This document shows, piece after piece, positions 44,892 through 55,967 of a DNA stretch of 64,000 bases. The stretch covers positions 124,001-188,000 of the forward strand of contig JAIUPT010000040.1 of NCBI GenBank assembly GCA_022315425.1, in the 5' to 3' direction. The translations under genes were made by a program, and so were the position numbers. Under the pieces are notes generated by a model. That model was not told the DNA's origin and did not search any database. It saw nothing but the letters and a program-made list of their open reading frames with translations. The DNA is from Pseudevernia furfuracea (taxonomy: Eukaryota; Ascomycota; Lecanoromycetes; Lecanorales; Parmeliaceae). Each line of letters starts with the position of its first letter. The first letter of the stretch is position 1.

Positions 44892-47738
44892 TTACTGAAT
44901 TGGCTTCCTCGCCCACCCACTCAAACACCGCCACCCAGCCCCCGTCCACTTGCCCTCTTCCAAGACCTCCGCCACCCCCTCCAACAATCTCTCCTTTCCC
45001 ATCTCTGTCTGCAATTTTATCATCCACTGCTCCCATGCCCAACTGCCGACTAAGCCAGCCATGCTAGCCGCATCAGCGGTGCTGCCCACTGGCCCTTGCA
45101 CTGCCTCGACTTTCCTGGTACCATTCTCGAGTCCGTTTCCAAAAGTGGAGACATTCGGCGGCGGCGTCTCGGGTAACATGTGCTGCTCCTTGGTGGGCGT
45201 ACCCATAGGCAAGAAGGTCCAGGCGCGTTTGATGTCGTCGAAGCCGGCGCGGCGAAGGCGCCCGAGGAAGGATTTTGTAGGTAGGGGGTCATAGCCTCGT
45301 GTTTTGAGATTGAAGCCGAACTCTACGGAAACAGCAGTGCCACGGGAACCGGCATTGACGACTTCAGAATCCATGAGGAAGTATTCGAGATAGCCACCTG
45401 GTTTGAGACAGCGTAGACATTCTTGAAGACAAAGGTCGTATTCATCCAGACTGAGGCTTTGGGGTGCGTCGATTTTGAGATGGGAGAAGAGGGTCCGTGC
45501 AGAGATGGCGGAAAAGTGGTTATTGGGGTAGGGAAGGGTATAAAGGGAAGGGACTGTGTGCAGGCGGTGGTTATGGGGACCACGGATTGTTGGGAAGTGA
45601 AGAGTGTCGGTGGTGCTTGCGGTGTAGACCTTGGCATTTGGGTATTCGCGGGAGCAGTGCCAGCCCCAATCAGCAGATGGTTGGCCACCAAGGTCAAGGA
45701 CGCGAGGGAAAGCTCTGATTTTGCAACCTTCGATATCGTTGAGTGACGGGGCCTTGGCTAGCGTTTTGACGGCGGGACTGTTGAGGAGGAGGCCTCCGCT
45801 TAGGTATTTAGCTGCTTCGATGACCCAAATGCTGGCGCTCACTTGCTCGAGTGCTTGGCGTTCTCTTTCGACTCTGGCGAAAACTTCCTTTTCAACAGTG
45901 TTCTCGGCTGTTGCCTCTTTGCCGGGCATCATGGATATAGGTCGCTGAGGAGCTGGGCGACTGATCGAGGTGATCTTGAATTGGCCTTGAAGCTGAGCAA
46001 TGTGCTCATGGGGGAGGCTGAATCGGACAGCTTGGAGTGAATCAGACCTAGTGTGGCGATGTCTAAAGGGGTCGACCCGGCTTGACTGCCTCTTTACGTG
46101 CTGGAAAGCATGGTAATAGATTGAGTCTCCTTCTTCAAGCTTTTTGGCAACCGACCTTTCTCGCTTTGCAATCTCACTTTCCAGAAAGTTTACTGCTTTC
46201 TTTAGGGGCGCTTCCAATGATTCATTCCTAGTGTGACTACTGCTTCTCTCGAGAGCCTTTCCTGTGCTAAGACCGACTTCACTGGCAGGATAAGTCTCTC
46301 TCAACGAGGCCATATACGACGTTTGAGCAGCAAGCCATACACTTGTTCTATCTAGGCTTTTCTCGGCACTTTCTTGGATAGCCTGCTCGTAGTTGTCGTC
46401 GTGATCGCTCAAGAGCGGCGCAATGATCGCGACTTGATGCGCTTCACCACTGCTGCGGCTTTCCGGAGATGGAACCTCCTCGACGAGACGTGGAGGTAAT
46501 TGGCGAGCGGTAGGTGGTCCATCAGTATCATTATCGTCCACCTCCACGACTTGCTCAACCGTTGTAGGAGGTTCTCTATTCCATGGGCACCTGTAGAACT
46601 GCTCGGCCGTCGTTGATGACGGTGGCACTGCAGACACAGGCAGAGGCCCGTTGACACACCATGTATGCCTTGCATTGGACCCCAAGGAGGAGAAGAAACC
46701 ACCGGGAGATGGAATGCTGAGCCTTGATATGCTATAGTCAGACGTCTGGGACATCGGCGTGACGTCCGCGCTAGATGGGCGAACGGGAGCTGGGAAGACT
46801 TCTTCCATTTCCTTCTCCGATTCGGTCGGCGAAGCGAATTCTGGTACCTCGAGGGATAGATGTTGCAAGGTATCCAGTGCAGCTGGTGGCAGCTGGACGC
46901 CGACATCTGACGAATTCTGTTCCAGGGTTGGCATCGGACTGTCAGAGTAATCGCGCTCAGCATCAATGGCAAAATCATGAACGCTGATGCAGTCTTCAGG
47001 ACTGACACCCGACCCGTGGTACTGTCCAGATCCATCGTCAATCCGGACCCTGAGTTGTGGCCTCTTCATCTTGCTACCATCACCATGTCTGTGCACAGCG
47101 TCCACTTGTCCCCATATATCTCCGCTCTTTGGATGTATGTGTACATCAGGTGTAACCGGGGCGCTTGTGCCAGCTAGCGGATCTGAGTCGAGGCTTCCAT
47201 TCAGCGATGGCGGATTGCTTGGCGTCGGCAGGTCGTGACCTAATATGAAGAGCGCCGCAGGTGAGATGGGTATCTTTGGTGGTCGCGGTGGGGAAATCGT
47301 GTGTTCTTTTTGTACTGTGGGCCAGTAGCTTGGTGAGGGTATCACCAAGGAGGGGTACTGGTTCTGCTTTGCCTTCGACAAGGGTGCCTCATTCGAGGAC
47401 AATGAGTGTATGCTGATCGAGGTCTGTACTGACGGAGCGATGTCGGAATCATCGTCGGACACATCATACAACTCGTCGAAGTCTCCGGAATTCCGGTTCG
47501 TCCTGTAGTATGAGGAGATGGAGGAGGTCAACGACGGTACAGGCGATGTCGACTCTCTCGAGGGAGCAGGCGACAGATATTGAACTCTTCCGCGGCCCTT
47601 GACTTCTGCCTCTCCTTCGCTGTAGTTCTCCTCTTCATTACCACTGAACTCATCTTCTATTATTGTATTAAGGATATGCTTCCGGACCAGCCGGGGAGGA
47701 GCTTCATATGTGGTAGCAGGCAAGAGATAAGTATCCAT
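44892..47738 (-). CDS. Large protein with C-terminal SAM methyltransferase domain
   Basis: Intronless, 948 codons, ATG 47736-47738. The first about 600 residues are low-complexity and Ser/Pro/acidic-rich with short conserved islands. The C-terminal about 330 residues form a class I SAM-dependent methyltransferase-like domain: motif I VLDLGGQPSADWGWHC, then LYTLPYPNNHFSAISARTLF, QECLRCLKPGGYLEYFLMDS (motif post-III) and a final KWTGAGWRCLSGWARKP. The canonical GxGxG is changed to GGQPS, so cofactor binding is not certain. The type 11-like fold is known from many fungal proteins; the substrate is unknown. Upstream is a TATA-like segment (TATATATTT near 47960). Confidence 0.82.
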   Translation of the reverse strand: MDTYLLPATTYEAPPRLVRKHILNTIIEDEFSGNEEENYSEGEAEVKGRGRVQYLSPAPSRESTSPVPSLTSSISSYYRTNRNSGDFDELYDVSDDDSDIAPSVQTSISIHSLSSNEAPLSKAKQNQYPSLVIPSPSYWPTVQKEHTISPPRPPKIPISPAALFILGHDLPTPSNPPSLNGSLDSDPLAGTSAPVTPDVHIHPKSGDIWGQVDAVHRHGDGSKMKRPQLRVRIDDGSGQYHGSGVSPEDCISVHDFAIDAERDYSDSPMPTLEQNSSDVGVQLPPAALDTLQHLSLEVPEFASPTESEKEMEEVFPAPVRPSSADVTPMSQTSDYSISRLSIPSPGGFFSSLGSNARHTWCVNGPLPVSAVPPSSTTAEQFYRCPWNREPPTTVEQVVEVDDNDTDGPPTARQLPPRLVEEVPSPESRSSGEAHQVAIIAPLLSDHDDNYEQAIQESAEKSLDRTSVWLAAQTSYMASLRETYPASEVGLSTGKALERSSSHTRNESLEAPLKKAVNFLESEIAKRERSVAKKLEEGDSIYYHAFQHVKRQSSRVDPFRHRHTRSDSLQAVRFSLPHEHIAQLQGQFKITSISRPAPQRPISMMPGKEATAENTVEKEVFARVERERQALEQVSASIWVIEAAKYLSGGLLLNSPAVKTLAKAPSLNDIEGCKIRAFPRVLDLGGQPSADWGWHCSREYPNAKVYTASTTDTLHFPTIRGPHNHRLHTVPSLYTLPYPNNHFSAISARTLFSHLKIDAPQSLSLDEYDLCLQECLRCLKPGGYLEYFLMDSEVVNAGSRGTAVSVEFGFNLKTRGYDPLPTKSFLGRLRRAGFDDIKRAWTFLPMGTPTKEQHMLPETPPPNVSTFGNGLENGTRKVEAVQGPVGSTADAASMAGLVGSWAWEQWMIKLQTEMGKERLLEGVAEVLEEGKWTGAGWRCLSGWARKPIQ

Positions 47739-48649
47739 TATCGTCTATGTTGCGGGACCCAGAAGCTGGAAATATGAAAAAAGAGGGGTATTATTATGAA
47801 GGAATATGTAAGGGTCCGATCAACGGAACTGGAAATGGATGCTCGGTCAACGAGCAAAGCCAAGAAGAAGTTGACAGTATGAGAGTATGAGGCACAGAAA
47901 GAGATGGCAATCTAAAAGAAGCAGCAAAGCGAGGCAAAAACGATGAAGGAAGGGTTTGGATATATATTTGGGACCAAGGGCGGGGCGAGCCATGGTCACT
48001 TTGCAGGTGGGCGGTTGCAGGGACTGGGGCCAACGGCTCTATGCAGGAACAGGACAGGAGGAGACTAGAATAATTGAAAGCGCCGGAGAATTGGAGGTAG
48101 TAAGAGATATGAGAGGTAATGCAGAGAGACGAAGCCAATGGAAGCTGTTGTTAACATGAACTAAGCATCAAGCCTGCGATGATTGGATGAGAGATGCAGC
48201 TCTGTAAGCGCCCACTGTTGCTATCTTGGGGCGCCTTGCCAAGTTTTCATTGGATGACCACACTATCTGTCACACAGTCACACAGTTGGGCTTTGACTCG
48301 AATGGCAGATACCTGTTGAAACTCGATGCACACGGCAGAATGATGTTGAGGTTTTGCCCTTGGAGTGTTATACACATGTCGAAGAGGAGTAAGGAAAGTT
48401 GAAGTATTGTTGGGGGCGGGCAAGGCCGTTGTTGTAGCAGCAACGCCAAGGAATAACGTTTCGGGCCGGAGTTCAACCGAACATCTCCGCAAGCAACCCA
48501 TTTGGCGGCAGCACATGCATATGATACGAGCGCATAGCTGCACTCTATGATAGCATAGCTTCTCATTCGAAAAAGGAGACCCAAAAAAGCTCCTAAGACT
48601 CAATCGATAGCTGGCACCGCCCTTCCAAAGTCATCCAGAATCCGTGGCC
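47739..48649. other. Divergent intergenic region
   Basis: It lies between the methyltransferase-like gene (minus) and the epimerase (plus). A TATA-like ATATATATTT at about 47959-47968 fits the minus-strand gene. Short ORFs are not supported. Confidence 0.5.
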
Positions 48650-49719
48650 ATGGCTCCTCCAGCCATCATAGCGCCCTCCATCTTGTCTGCAGACTTCGCT
48701 GCTCTAGGCGCTGCCTGTTCAGACACTATCGACAATGGCGCTGATTGGTGAGGGTCTTCTCAGGCAGCAGGTTTCTCAGTACACTGACACTCAGCTCACT
48801 GCCCAAGGCTACATATCGACATTGTAAGCAGAAGTGATTCGCAACCCAGCATGCACTGATGACTGATCTCGATAATGCAGATGGACGGTCATTTCGTACT
48901 GGACCCTTTCAGCAACCTTACGCGCTGGACATGCATGCACTAACCTAGAGGCAGGTTCCCAACATCACGTTCGGAGCGCCTGTTGTGACTAAGATACGTC
49001 CCCACGTCCAGCGCCCCAAAGCAGCTCGGGGCAAAGGCACCTTCGATTGCCATATGATGATCGCCGAGGTAGGCCGCTGTACGCTGCTCCCAATTCTATG
49101 CCTCAAGACCATGTGGAGACCATGTGGCTAACCGCCTTGGTCCTCTAGCCTAAGAAATGGGTAAAGGAATTTCAAAAGGCGGGCTGCGATCTATACTGCT
49201 TCCACTACGAAGCCGCCATCACATCCACAGCCGCCGAGAACCCTGAAGACCATATCGAGACCAAGACTAGCCCAAAAGAGATGATTCAATACATACATAA
49301 AAGCGGTATGCTAGCGGGCATTGCAATCAAGCCGGAAACGTCGGTAGATGTTTTGTGGGAGATCCTCGAGAGTCCGACGAAGGAAGAAGTTCCTGATGTG
49401 AGATGTCGCCGCTCGAAGTAGACAGGCATTGCTGACAACGGTCGTCTAGATGGTACTTGTCATGACCGTACACCCTGGATTCGGAGGACAGAAATTCATG
49501 GCGTCAGAGCTACCCAAGGTCAAGGCGCTACGGGAGAAGTATCCGGATCTCAACATCGAGGTTGACGGTGGACTGGGTGAGGGAACAATAGACCAAGCTG
49601 CGGATGCTGGTGCCAACGTGATAGTTGCTGGGTCTGCGGTCTTTGGCGCCAAAGACCCAGCGGGCGTCATCAAGGTCTTACGGGAGTCAGTCGAAAAGAG
49701 GAGACAGTCGAGTCTATGA
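48650..49719 (+). CDS. RPE1: Ribulose-phosphate 3-epimerase
   Basis: Six exons fit in phase: 48650-48747, 48808-48823, 48881-48895, 48955-49068, 49149-49397, 49450-49719 (253 residues, the usual family length). Exons 2 and 3 are only 16 and 15 nt; they code the catalytic LHIDI and MDGHF segments. The TIM barrel shows [13 protein letters not shown], the metal ligands in HIDIMDGHFVPN, FDCHMMI (His), [13 protein letters not shown] and [12 protein letters not shown] with GSAVFG. It interconverts ribulose-5-phosphate and xylulose-5-phosphate in the cytosolic pentose-phosphate pathway. Introns are 51-80 nt with donors GTGAGG, GTAAGC, GTACTG, GTAGGC and GTGAGA. No defect is seen. Confidence 0.95.
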
Positions 49720-50293
49720 GTTCATGATTAATTATGAATGATGACAGAATCCTGCTTCGGCAGCTGCGTTGACTTCTAAGAATGGCTTGAAACGCTGGCC
49801 TCCCATGATTGACAAACAAAGCATGGCTGTGAGAGGGCTGCCGGTGGCGCATAAGCCGCGATAGCTTCGAAGTTGCGTGATAGCTAACTTAACAAAGCAG
49901 ATGGCTCCTAAATCGTGAGTGAATGGAAATAAGGTAATTGGTGTAATGGTCGAGACGATCTTCGTAGCTGTAGTCTGTCCACTTAGCATTTCGAAATTGT
50001 ATCTATGTAAAGCTCTGAGATATGGAATTGAATTGCTCATCTCAATCGCCTGAGCTCATGATGGACTTTTCGGTAGTCGAATAAAGAATGTTTGTGTAAA
50101 GTACTTCACAGTTTGAGAAGGGGTTGAATGTTTGCCTGAGCCGCGAGAAGGTGGGATCTGCACCGCCTGGTGCCGCCATCAATCAAACAACTCATATGAT
50201 CACATCTCATCATTCTTCATTCAACACAGGCATGCTGCCTAAGTTAAAGACACCATAGCAGTGATTTCCTCAATTCAATGCTCTGAGATTACA
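49720..50293. other. Intergenic
   Basis: 3' flank of the epimerase and 5' flank of the phosphodiesterase. No gene is supported. Confidence 0.6.
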
Positions 50294-52642
50294 ATGTCTA
50301 TGACCACGCCTACAGCTCAAGAGAGGGACCTGAAAGAGGGCTACAAAGACGAATCTTCTGACGCGGAGTCCGACTTCGAGAACGATCCAGTCTCCCAGCA
50401 TGCTCGCAATTCCACCGAAATAGCTGAACACGATCGAGGCCTGCTGGACGAAGAAGAAGAAAGGGAGAAGCTGCTGGCAGCTGGAGGTGCTCAGAAAGTC
50501 CCATCAAAAGGCTTCTTCGGCAGGAGAAAGAAGGACAAGAAATCAGTAGAGATTGAGCTCAACGAGAACAAGCGGAAACGTCGGCGATCACATAAGACCA
50601 GGAGAGAAAAGAAAGGCAGCGGTAAAGATGAAGAGGGCGAGCTCCTGTATGAGATGGAGGAAGGAGGAGAGACTTATGACACGAGCTCGCAGGCCTCATC
50701 GAGCTCTGCTGATCTGGACAAGCTGAACCTGGCACATTGGTCGATGTCAAAGGTAATTTCCATGTGCATGACTATTGGAATAAAGCTGATGCTTCTCTCA
50801 CAGCGCCGAAAGTGGGCTCTTTGGCACATCATCGCTATATCGATAGCAGCACTCTTCGCCGCCCTCTCATTTGGAGCCTACAAAGTGACTCGAAACTCTC
50901 GACCACCACATCTATCTCTCCTATCCAATGGCACGTCTACCTTCGCACCTACAACCATCCTCATTTCCCTCGATGGCTTCCGAGCTGATTTCCTCACCCG
51001 AGGCGTCACCCCGACATTGAATCAATTCATAGCAGAGGGCGTCTCTCCAAAATACATGAAGCCTAGCTTCCCAAGTGTCACTTTTCCGAATCACTACACC
51101 CTTGTGACTGGTCTCTATCCCGAAAGCCACGGTGTGGTGGGCAACACCTTCTGGGATCCTGATCTGAAAGCGGAGTTTCATTACACAGATCCAGCAAGAA
51201 GCATGCAACCAAAATGGTGGGCCGGAGGTGAACCACTATGGGTGACTGCGGAGAAGCAAAATGTGAAGGCGGCGATACACATGTGGCCTGGGTCTGAGGC
51301 TGGAGTGGAGTACGGCGCTACATATGTGGACAAGTTCAATGGAAGCGAAGTGCTGTCTCGGAAGACTGAGCGTATCCTCAGCCTACTTGATCTCCCGAGT
51401 ATCGAGAATGAGCTCGTGTCCAACCTACGACCGCAGTTTATAGCTGCTTACGTGCCCAATGTTGACCATATGGGGCACAAATTTGGACCCAACAGTACTG
51501 AGGTCTGGGATACTATTTCAGACGTGGACTTAATGCTGCATGGAATTTTCACGGGACTCGAGGAGCGGAACCTGACGAGTCTTGTCAATGTGGTAGTGGT
51601 CAGCGACCATGGAATGGCTACGACCTCTACAGACCGTCTGATTCAGCTTGATGATCTAATTGACCTCGACCTCGTGGAGCACATCGATGGTTGGCCCTTG
51701 TATGGCTTACGTCCCAAAGATCCTATCGACCTCCGAGGTCTCTATGACCGCTTACTCGTCGAGTCGCAAAGTAACGGCAATTTTGAGGTCTACCTGAAAG
51801 AAAATATGCCCCAGAGGTATCACTTCTCAAACAACGACCGCATTGCGCCTCTATGGGTAATACCAAACACTGGTTGGGCCATTGTTCACAAAGAAGATTT
51901 CGATGTGGAGGAAGCAAAAGCGAAAGGCGAGACTTACAATCCCAAAGGCCTACATGGGTATGATCATGAGCACCCATTGATGCGTGCGATATTTGTTGCT
52001 CGAGGACCGGCTTTTCCACATAAGCCTAATAGCAGGCTTGAGAACTTTCGTCAGTCGTCTACCTTTGATATTTTTGGAGGGAATCTAACAAGTTACCCAG
52101 AAAACACTGAGGTCTACAACGTTGTGTGCGACTCACTAGGAATTGAACCTAAGCCCAACAACGGCACACTCCGCCTGCCACTCAAGCCAATTGGCCTTCA
52201 CTCCGACAAGCAAACTTCTACAGAAGACGACTCCTCGGACCTCTCCGCGGAAGCCTCTAATATCGACAACTCACCTACAGAAGGCAATGAACCCAAATTA
52301 GCCGACTCTCCTGTTGAATCCAACATCCAAGTTGACGGAGCATCCACGAGCGACACGAGCCCCGTCGGTCCCATCGAGACCGATATTCTCACCGAAACAG
52401 CACCACCAGAAGGTATTCCCGATAAGGCAGCCTGATGTCGTATTTCAAACTGACAGCTCACAGACGAGGAACAATCAGAAAAGAACAAGGAAGAACTGAA
52501 CAGTTTTTGGGCTCTGGTCAAAGCGAAGATGAAGGCTGCGCAACAGTGGGCAAAAGATGTCATTGCGAGCTTAAAAGCAAACCATGAAGGTGCTACTGAG
52601 CAAGAGAGTGAGTCATTTGACCAAGGTGATGTTCCCTCATAA
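50294..52642 (+). CDS. Type II membrane nucleotide pyrophosphatase/phosphodiesterase
   Basis: Exons 50294-50752, 50804-52412 and 52464-52642 (748 residues). The first intron is 51 nt and has no stop, so its removal rests on GTAATT, a GCTGAT branch site and CACAG. ATG 50294 follows an unlikely upstream GTG. A cytoplasmic basic/acidic N-terminus is followed by one membrane helix (WHIIAISIAALFAALSFGA). The catalytic domain has ILISLDGFRADF, nucleophile Thr in FPSVTFPNHYTLVTG (about residue 245), YVPNVDHMGH, VVVSDHGM and GLHGYDHEHPLM, matching the alkaline-phosphatase-superfamily NPP enzymes (yeast Npp1/Npp2). They hydrolyse extracellular or luminal nucleotides. The last intron, if retained, ends the protein at TGA 52433; if spliced, it adds a charged helical tail. 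Confidence 0.9.
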
Positions 52643-53460
52643 AGTTTTTACTGCTGGCGTTTGCTACAGTTGGCCGTTGGCTTGGATAAGGTACCTTAGC
52701 GGTTATGGTGGTCGGCTGATACCCTGGGATCTTTTGGCATATGAGTTTTTCAAAATTACGGCATACTACTTCTCACATTTGATGACTGATTTTACAACTT
52801 CCAAACGAGGGGCATTTGGCGTTTGCAGGAACTTCTTTCTCACCTCACAGTCAGCTTTTGACAGCTGCGTTTGCATTTTACTTTTCTCCCGACTCTCTCA
52901 GAGCCGAGCGGATGCAGGCTTTGCGAACACTTCTATTGCTCGAACTTTTACTACCTAGTCAAAACCCAACTCAAATTCTCTCTTTGCCTATAGAGCAATG
53001 CCATCTTTGATCCCTACCTATTGCTCAATGCGAGTCATGCTTATCATCTCACTGCTTGGAAATTGCATAGATGGCCGGCTTTGATTGTTATTTCCTTGAT
53101 TGAATACATATATAGTCTGCTTTCTGTTCTTGTAAGATAAAGAACCAGAATCCATGGTTCCACCATAGCAAAAAAAAATTTCAGAACACAATGAGGGTGT
53201 ATGCGCTTTAGAGAGGTTAGATGCGCGACCTCGGGAGACGATGTGACATGGAGAGTCTACTTGCGAACTCGTTTGGGAATGATGTTTCATGAAGTATGGG
53301 TCTTTCTACTTGGCATTGTTTGAAGAAAATTTCATGAGGCTCGCAAAATCCTCCGGATTGTTGACTCACATTACAACAGTATGAGATCGAGGATTGACAC
53401 AGCGAGATGGGAAGATTCTAGGTATCGCCGGATACCAAACAGCACTCATCTCACACAATC
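52643..53460. other. Intergenic
   Basis: No gene is supported. Minus- and plus-strand ORFs are short and without domains. Confidence 0.55.
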
Positions 53461-55330
53461 ATGGACTCAAGGACCAGTGAATCTTGATCTTTGCCAAATT
53501 CCATCGCCGGCGAAGTCCTACAATTTGACTCGCTGAGAGACGACTCTGAAGAGCTCCTCATTCCGCGCAACCAACGTAAACAGTCTAGCACAGCAGACGA
53601 TAAGCTAAAATTCTCTATCGAAGATACTGAGCTGACAAGGACAATTTCTACTGCTCCTCCCTATCGGGCTTCCTTCCGGCTTCCCGTCTCTGGTCCTTGC
53701 AATGTCATACATCTGCGAAAATACATAGTATGGTCTGAAGCGATGCACAATGCCGGGGAAGTTGCTGCTGCGGGCATGGCTGGGCAGCCGGCATGTAGTC
53801 GTCCTGAAGATACAACCGAGAAAGTTCTCATGGCTGGGCTGATGAATGGAGATCAGAGTCAAACTAAACGAAAGCGGGGCGCAGAAGATGCGGAGCTTGA
53901 TGGCGCTAGTCTCACAGACTTTATGTTCGAGGGGGGCCGGAAAATAATATTGCCGAGCCGATTCCGTCATACAGTAAAGGAAAAGCACCGCAACACCATT
54001 GTACCAGCGCCGATAGGAATCGAACCTATTACAACTACTAAAGTTCTCGCAACTTCATGAGCGAAGCATTATACGAGGATGCCCGACGTCTCATCAACTC
54101 TGCTCTTCGTGGACACATCGCTGCTGGCCATATCGAGGCATGGATGTTTGCCAAAGGGTTCGCCAAACCACAGCCTTTCAATGAGCGTATCAAGGCTGTC
54201 AATGACAACGGAATGGCACATTTAATGACCGTGGTTTCACGCTTTTGAAAGGACTTTGCAGAAATCCTGACTCTTGATACTAGCAGTAAAGAGGATTCGA
54301 TGAGCCCACATGAAGAGGAGAACAAACTCTCTTCTAAGCCTCGAGCCAAACCCGGGCAAGAAAGGTTCCTCGTCATTGTGACGCCGCAGAGTCATCTTAA
54401 AGCGATTATTCAAGGCGGTAGTTTGATAACTTCACCCCCGCGTTCATCCACGTGGACGAATTCCACGAGACGAAGTCCGACGAGGCAATGACTCCCAAGC
54501 ACGTTGGTTCAATCGAGGAAGAATGGGTACAAGGTGTTCAACCGATGGATCTCGGAGAGGAATTCGAGACTGATCACGAATGGCGTACAAGGCTTAAGGA
54601 GCTTTACTTGAAGAACCTACCCTACGTGCGTGGGTTCTCGGCTACTCCGTGGGTCAAAATCTTCAACGATTTGGCACATAACGTGATTACATTAGATGCT
54701 GCATCGGAGCCTCGATGGAATCATGAACTAAGACCAGATAGTCTGGTAACCTTACATCGCGGTCCGAGTACACGCTCAGGGTAAGCACTCTCGAGGAGTG
54801 TGTGACTTGTCGGGAGGACTAACATCTCCATAGGGCTTGAACGTCGTAGTTTGATACGTACTACCCAGGCAGGAGTTGATCGAGAGAAGCTTTTAAAAAA
54901 AAGTGTACGTCAAATATTACCCGCAAAGGCACCCCAACGGCACGGGAAAAAGGCTGGACAACGGTTGAGTTGAGGAAAAGACAAGACTTAGATATGTCTG
55001 AAACACACCTACGAAGAGAAGTTCTACATTCTGAGCTTGACCATTTTTATAGTAAGTGAGCGCCACGTATTTCGGTCCCTAATGTATCAGTTTCGACCTT
55101 TTGGTCTACCTCAAGCTGATCCCAGAGTAGCCGTTAGAGTGTTCCAGCCGCAAATGAAGCAGTTAGAGAGTATGTTGAACGAGGTCAAAAACAGACTGGA
55201 GAAGGAGAAGAAGAAGGAGCGAAGTGCGCAAAGATTGGAAAGAAACCAGTCAAATATGACGCAACGGAGAAGAGGAAAAATGCTGAGGCTGAGGCCGAGA
55301 ATCTATCCTAAACTGAGAAGAAGATAGTGT
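53461..55330 (+). pseudogene. Superfamily-2/SNF2-like helicase relic
   Basis: ATG 53461 opens a frame interrupted by TGA at 53485-53487, then 190 codons to a stop at 54058-54060. A second frame from 54057 (YEDARRLINSALRGHIAAGH) has TGA at 54246-54248 and continues to QERFLVIVTPQSHLK. A third carries FIHVDEFHETKSDEAM (DExH box), then LPYVRGFSATPW (SAT motif). DExH plus SATPW in this spacing (about 75 residues) fits an SF2 ATPase of the SNF2 type. No Walker A was found upstream, so the ATP-binding start is lost or lies in an unrecognised part. After 54780 a basic coiled-coil segment (QMKQLESMLNEVKNRLEKE) may be its tail. Reading needs at least three frame changes. Other SF2 families remain possible. 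Confidence 0.5.
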
Positions 55331-55967
55331 GACATTCATCAAGTACCTTTTCTTTACTGCTATCAAGGTAGTCACTAGGCAACCAAAGATATTTATTAGC
55401 CTTACCTGGGTCAATATGCCCTTTCTCTCCGTGTACGCTTTCTTTTCCAATAGAAGTACGCAAAAGTGGTTTTCAACATGTCAAAAGAGGCGTTTTCGCC
55501 GGATTGACCTTTGCTATAAATAATTCAACAGCACTAGAGCAGGGTTTGCTTTCTACTTATTCGTACGTTCATTTGACAACGAGGAAACCGCCTCTCTGAC
55601 TTCTCTTCCACCTTTTTTATCTCAAGTGGATGATTTATACCTTGCTATTTCCACTCATACCTTCCGCATCTTCACCTTCTCGCTCGCAGTCATTCACAAG
55701 TGAAGGAGAAGAAGGCCATAATGGAGATGGATAAGAGGATGACGAAGACATGTCGGTTTTTCGAGATATCAGGGTTGTCAATGCCGTGCAGGTACCAACT
55801 ACGCAACCGTATCAGCCTATATAATCCGCTGAGGATTCGTTGATTTATCAGTAAGTCGAGACCAGAGTTCACGAGTGACAGCCTTCACTCACCGGACGCG
55901 ATTTTGTCCATGGACAACATTCGCTCGAATCCCTCCCTCGCCTGATCACTGCAAGGTTTTCTCAGCC
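55331..55967. other. Spacer between two relics
   Basis: No coding stretch longer than about 60 codons is believable. It separates the helicase relic from the AT-hook-like reading frame. Confidence 0.5.
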
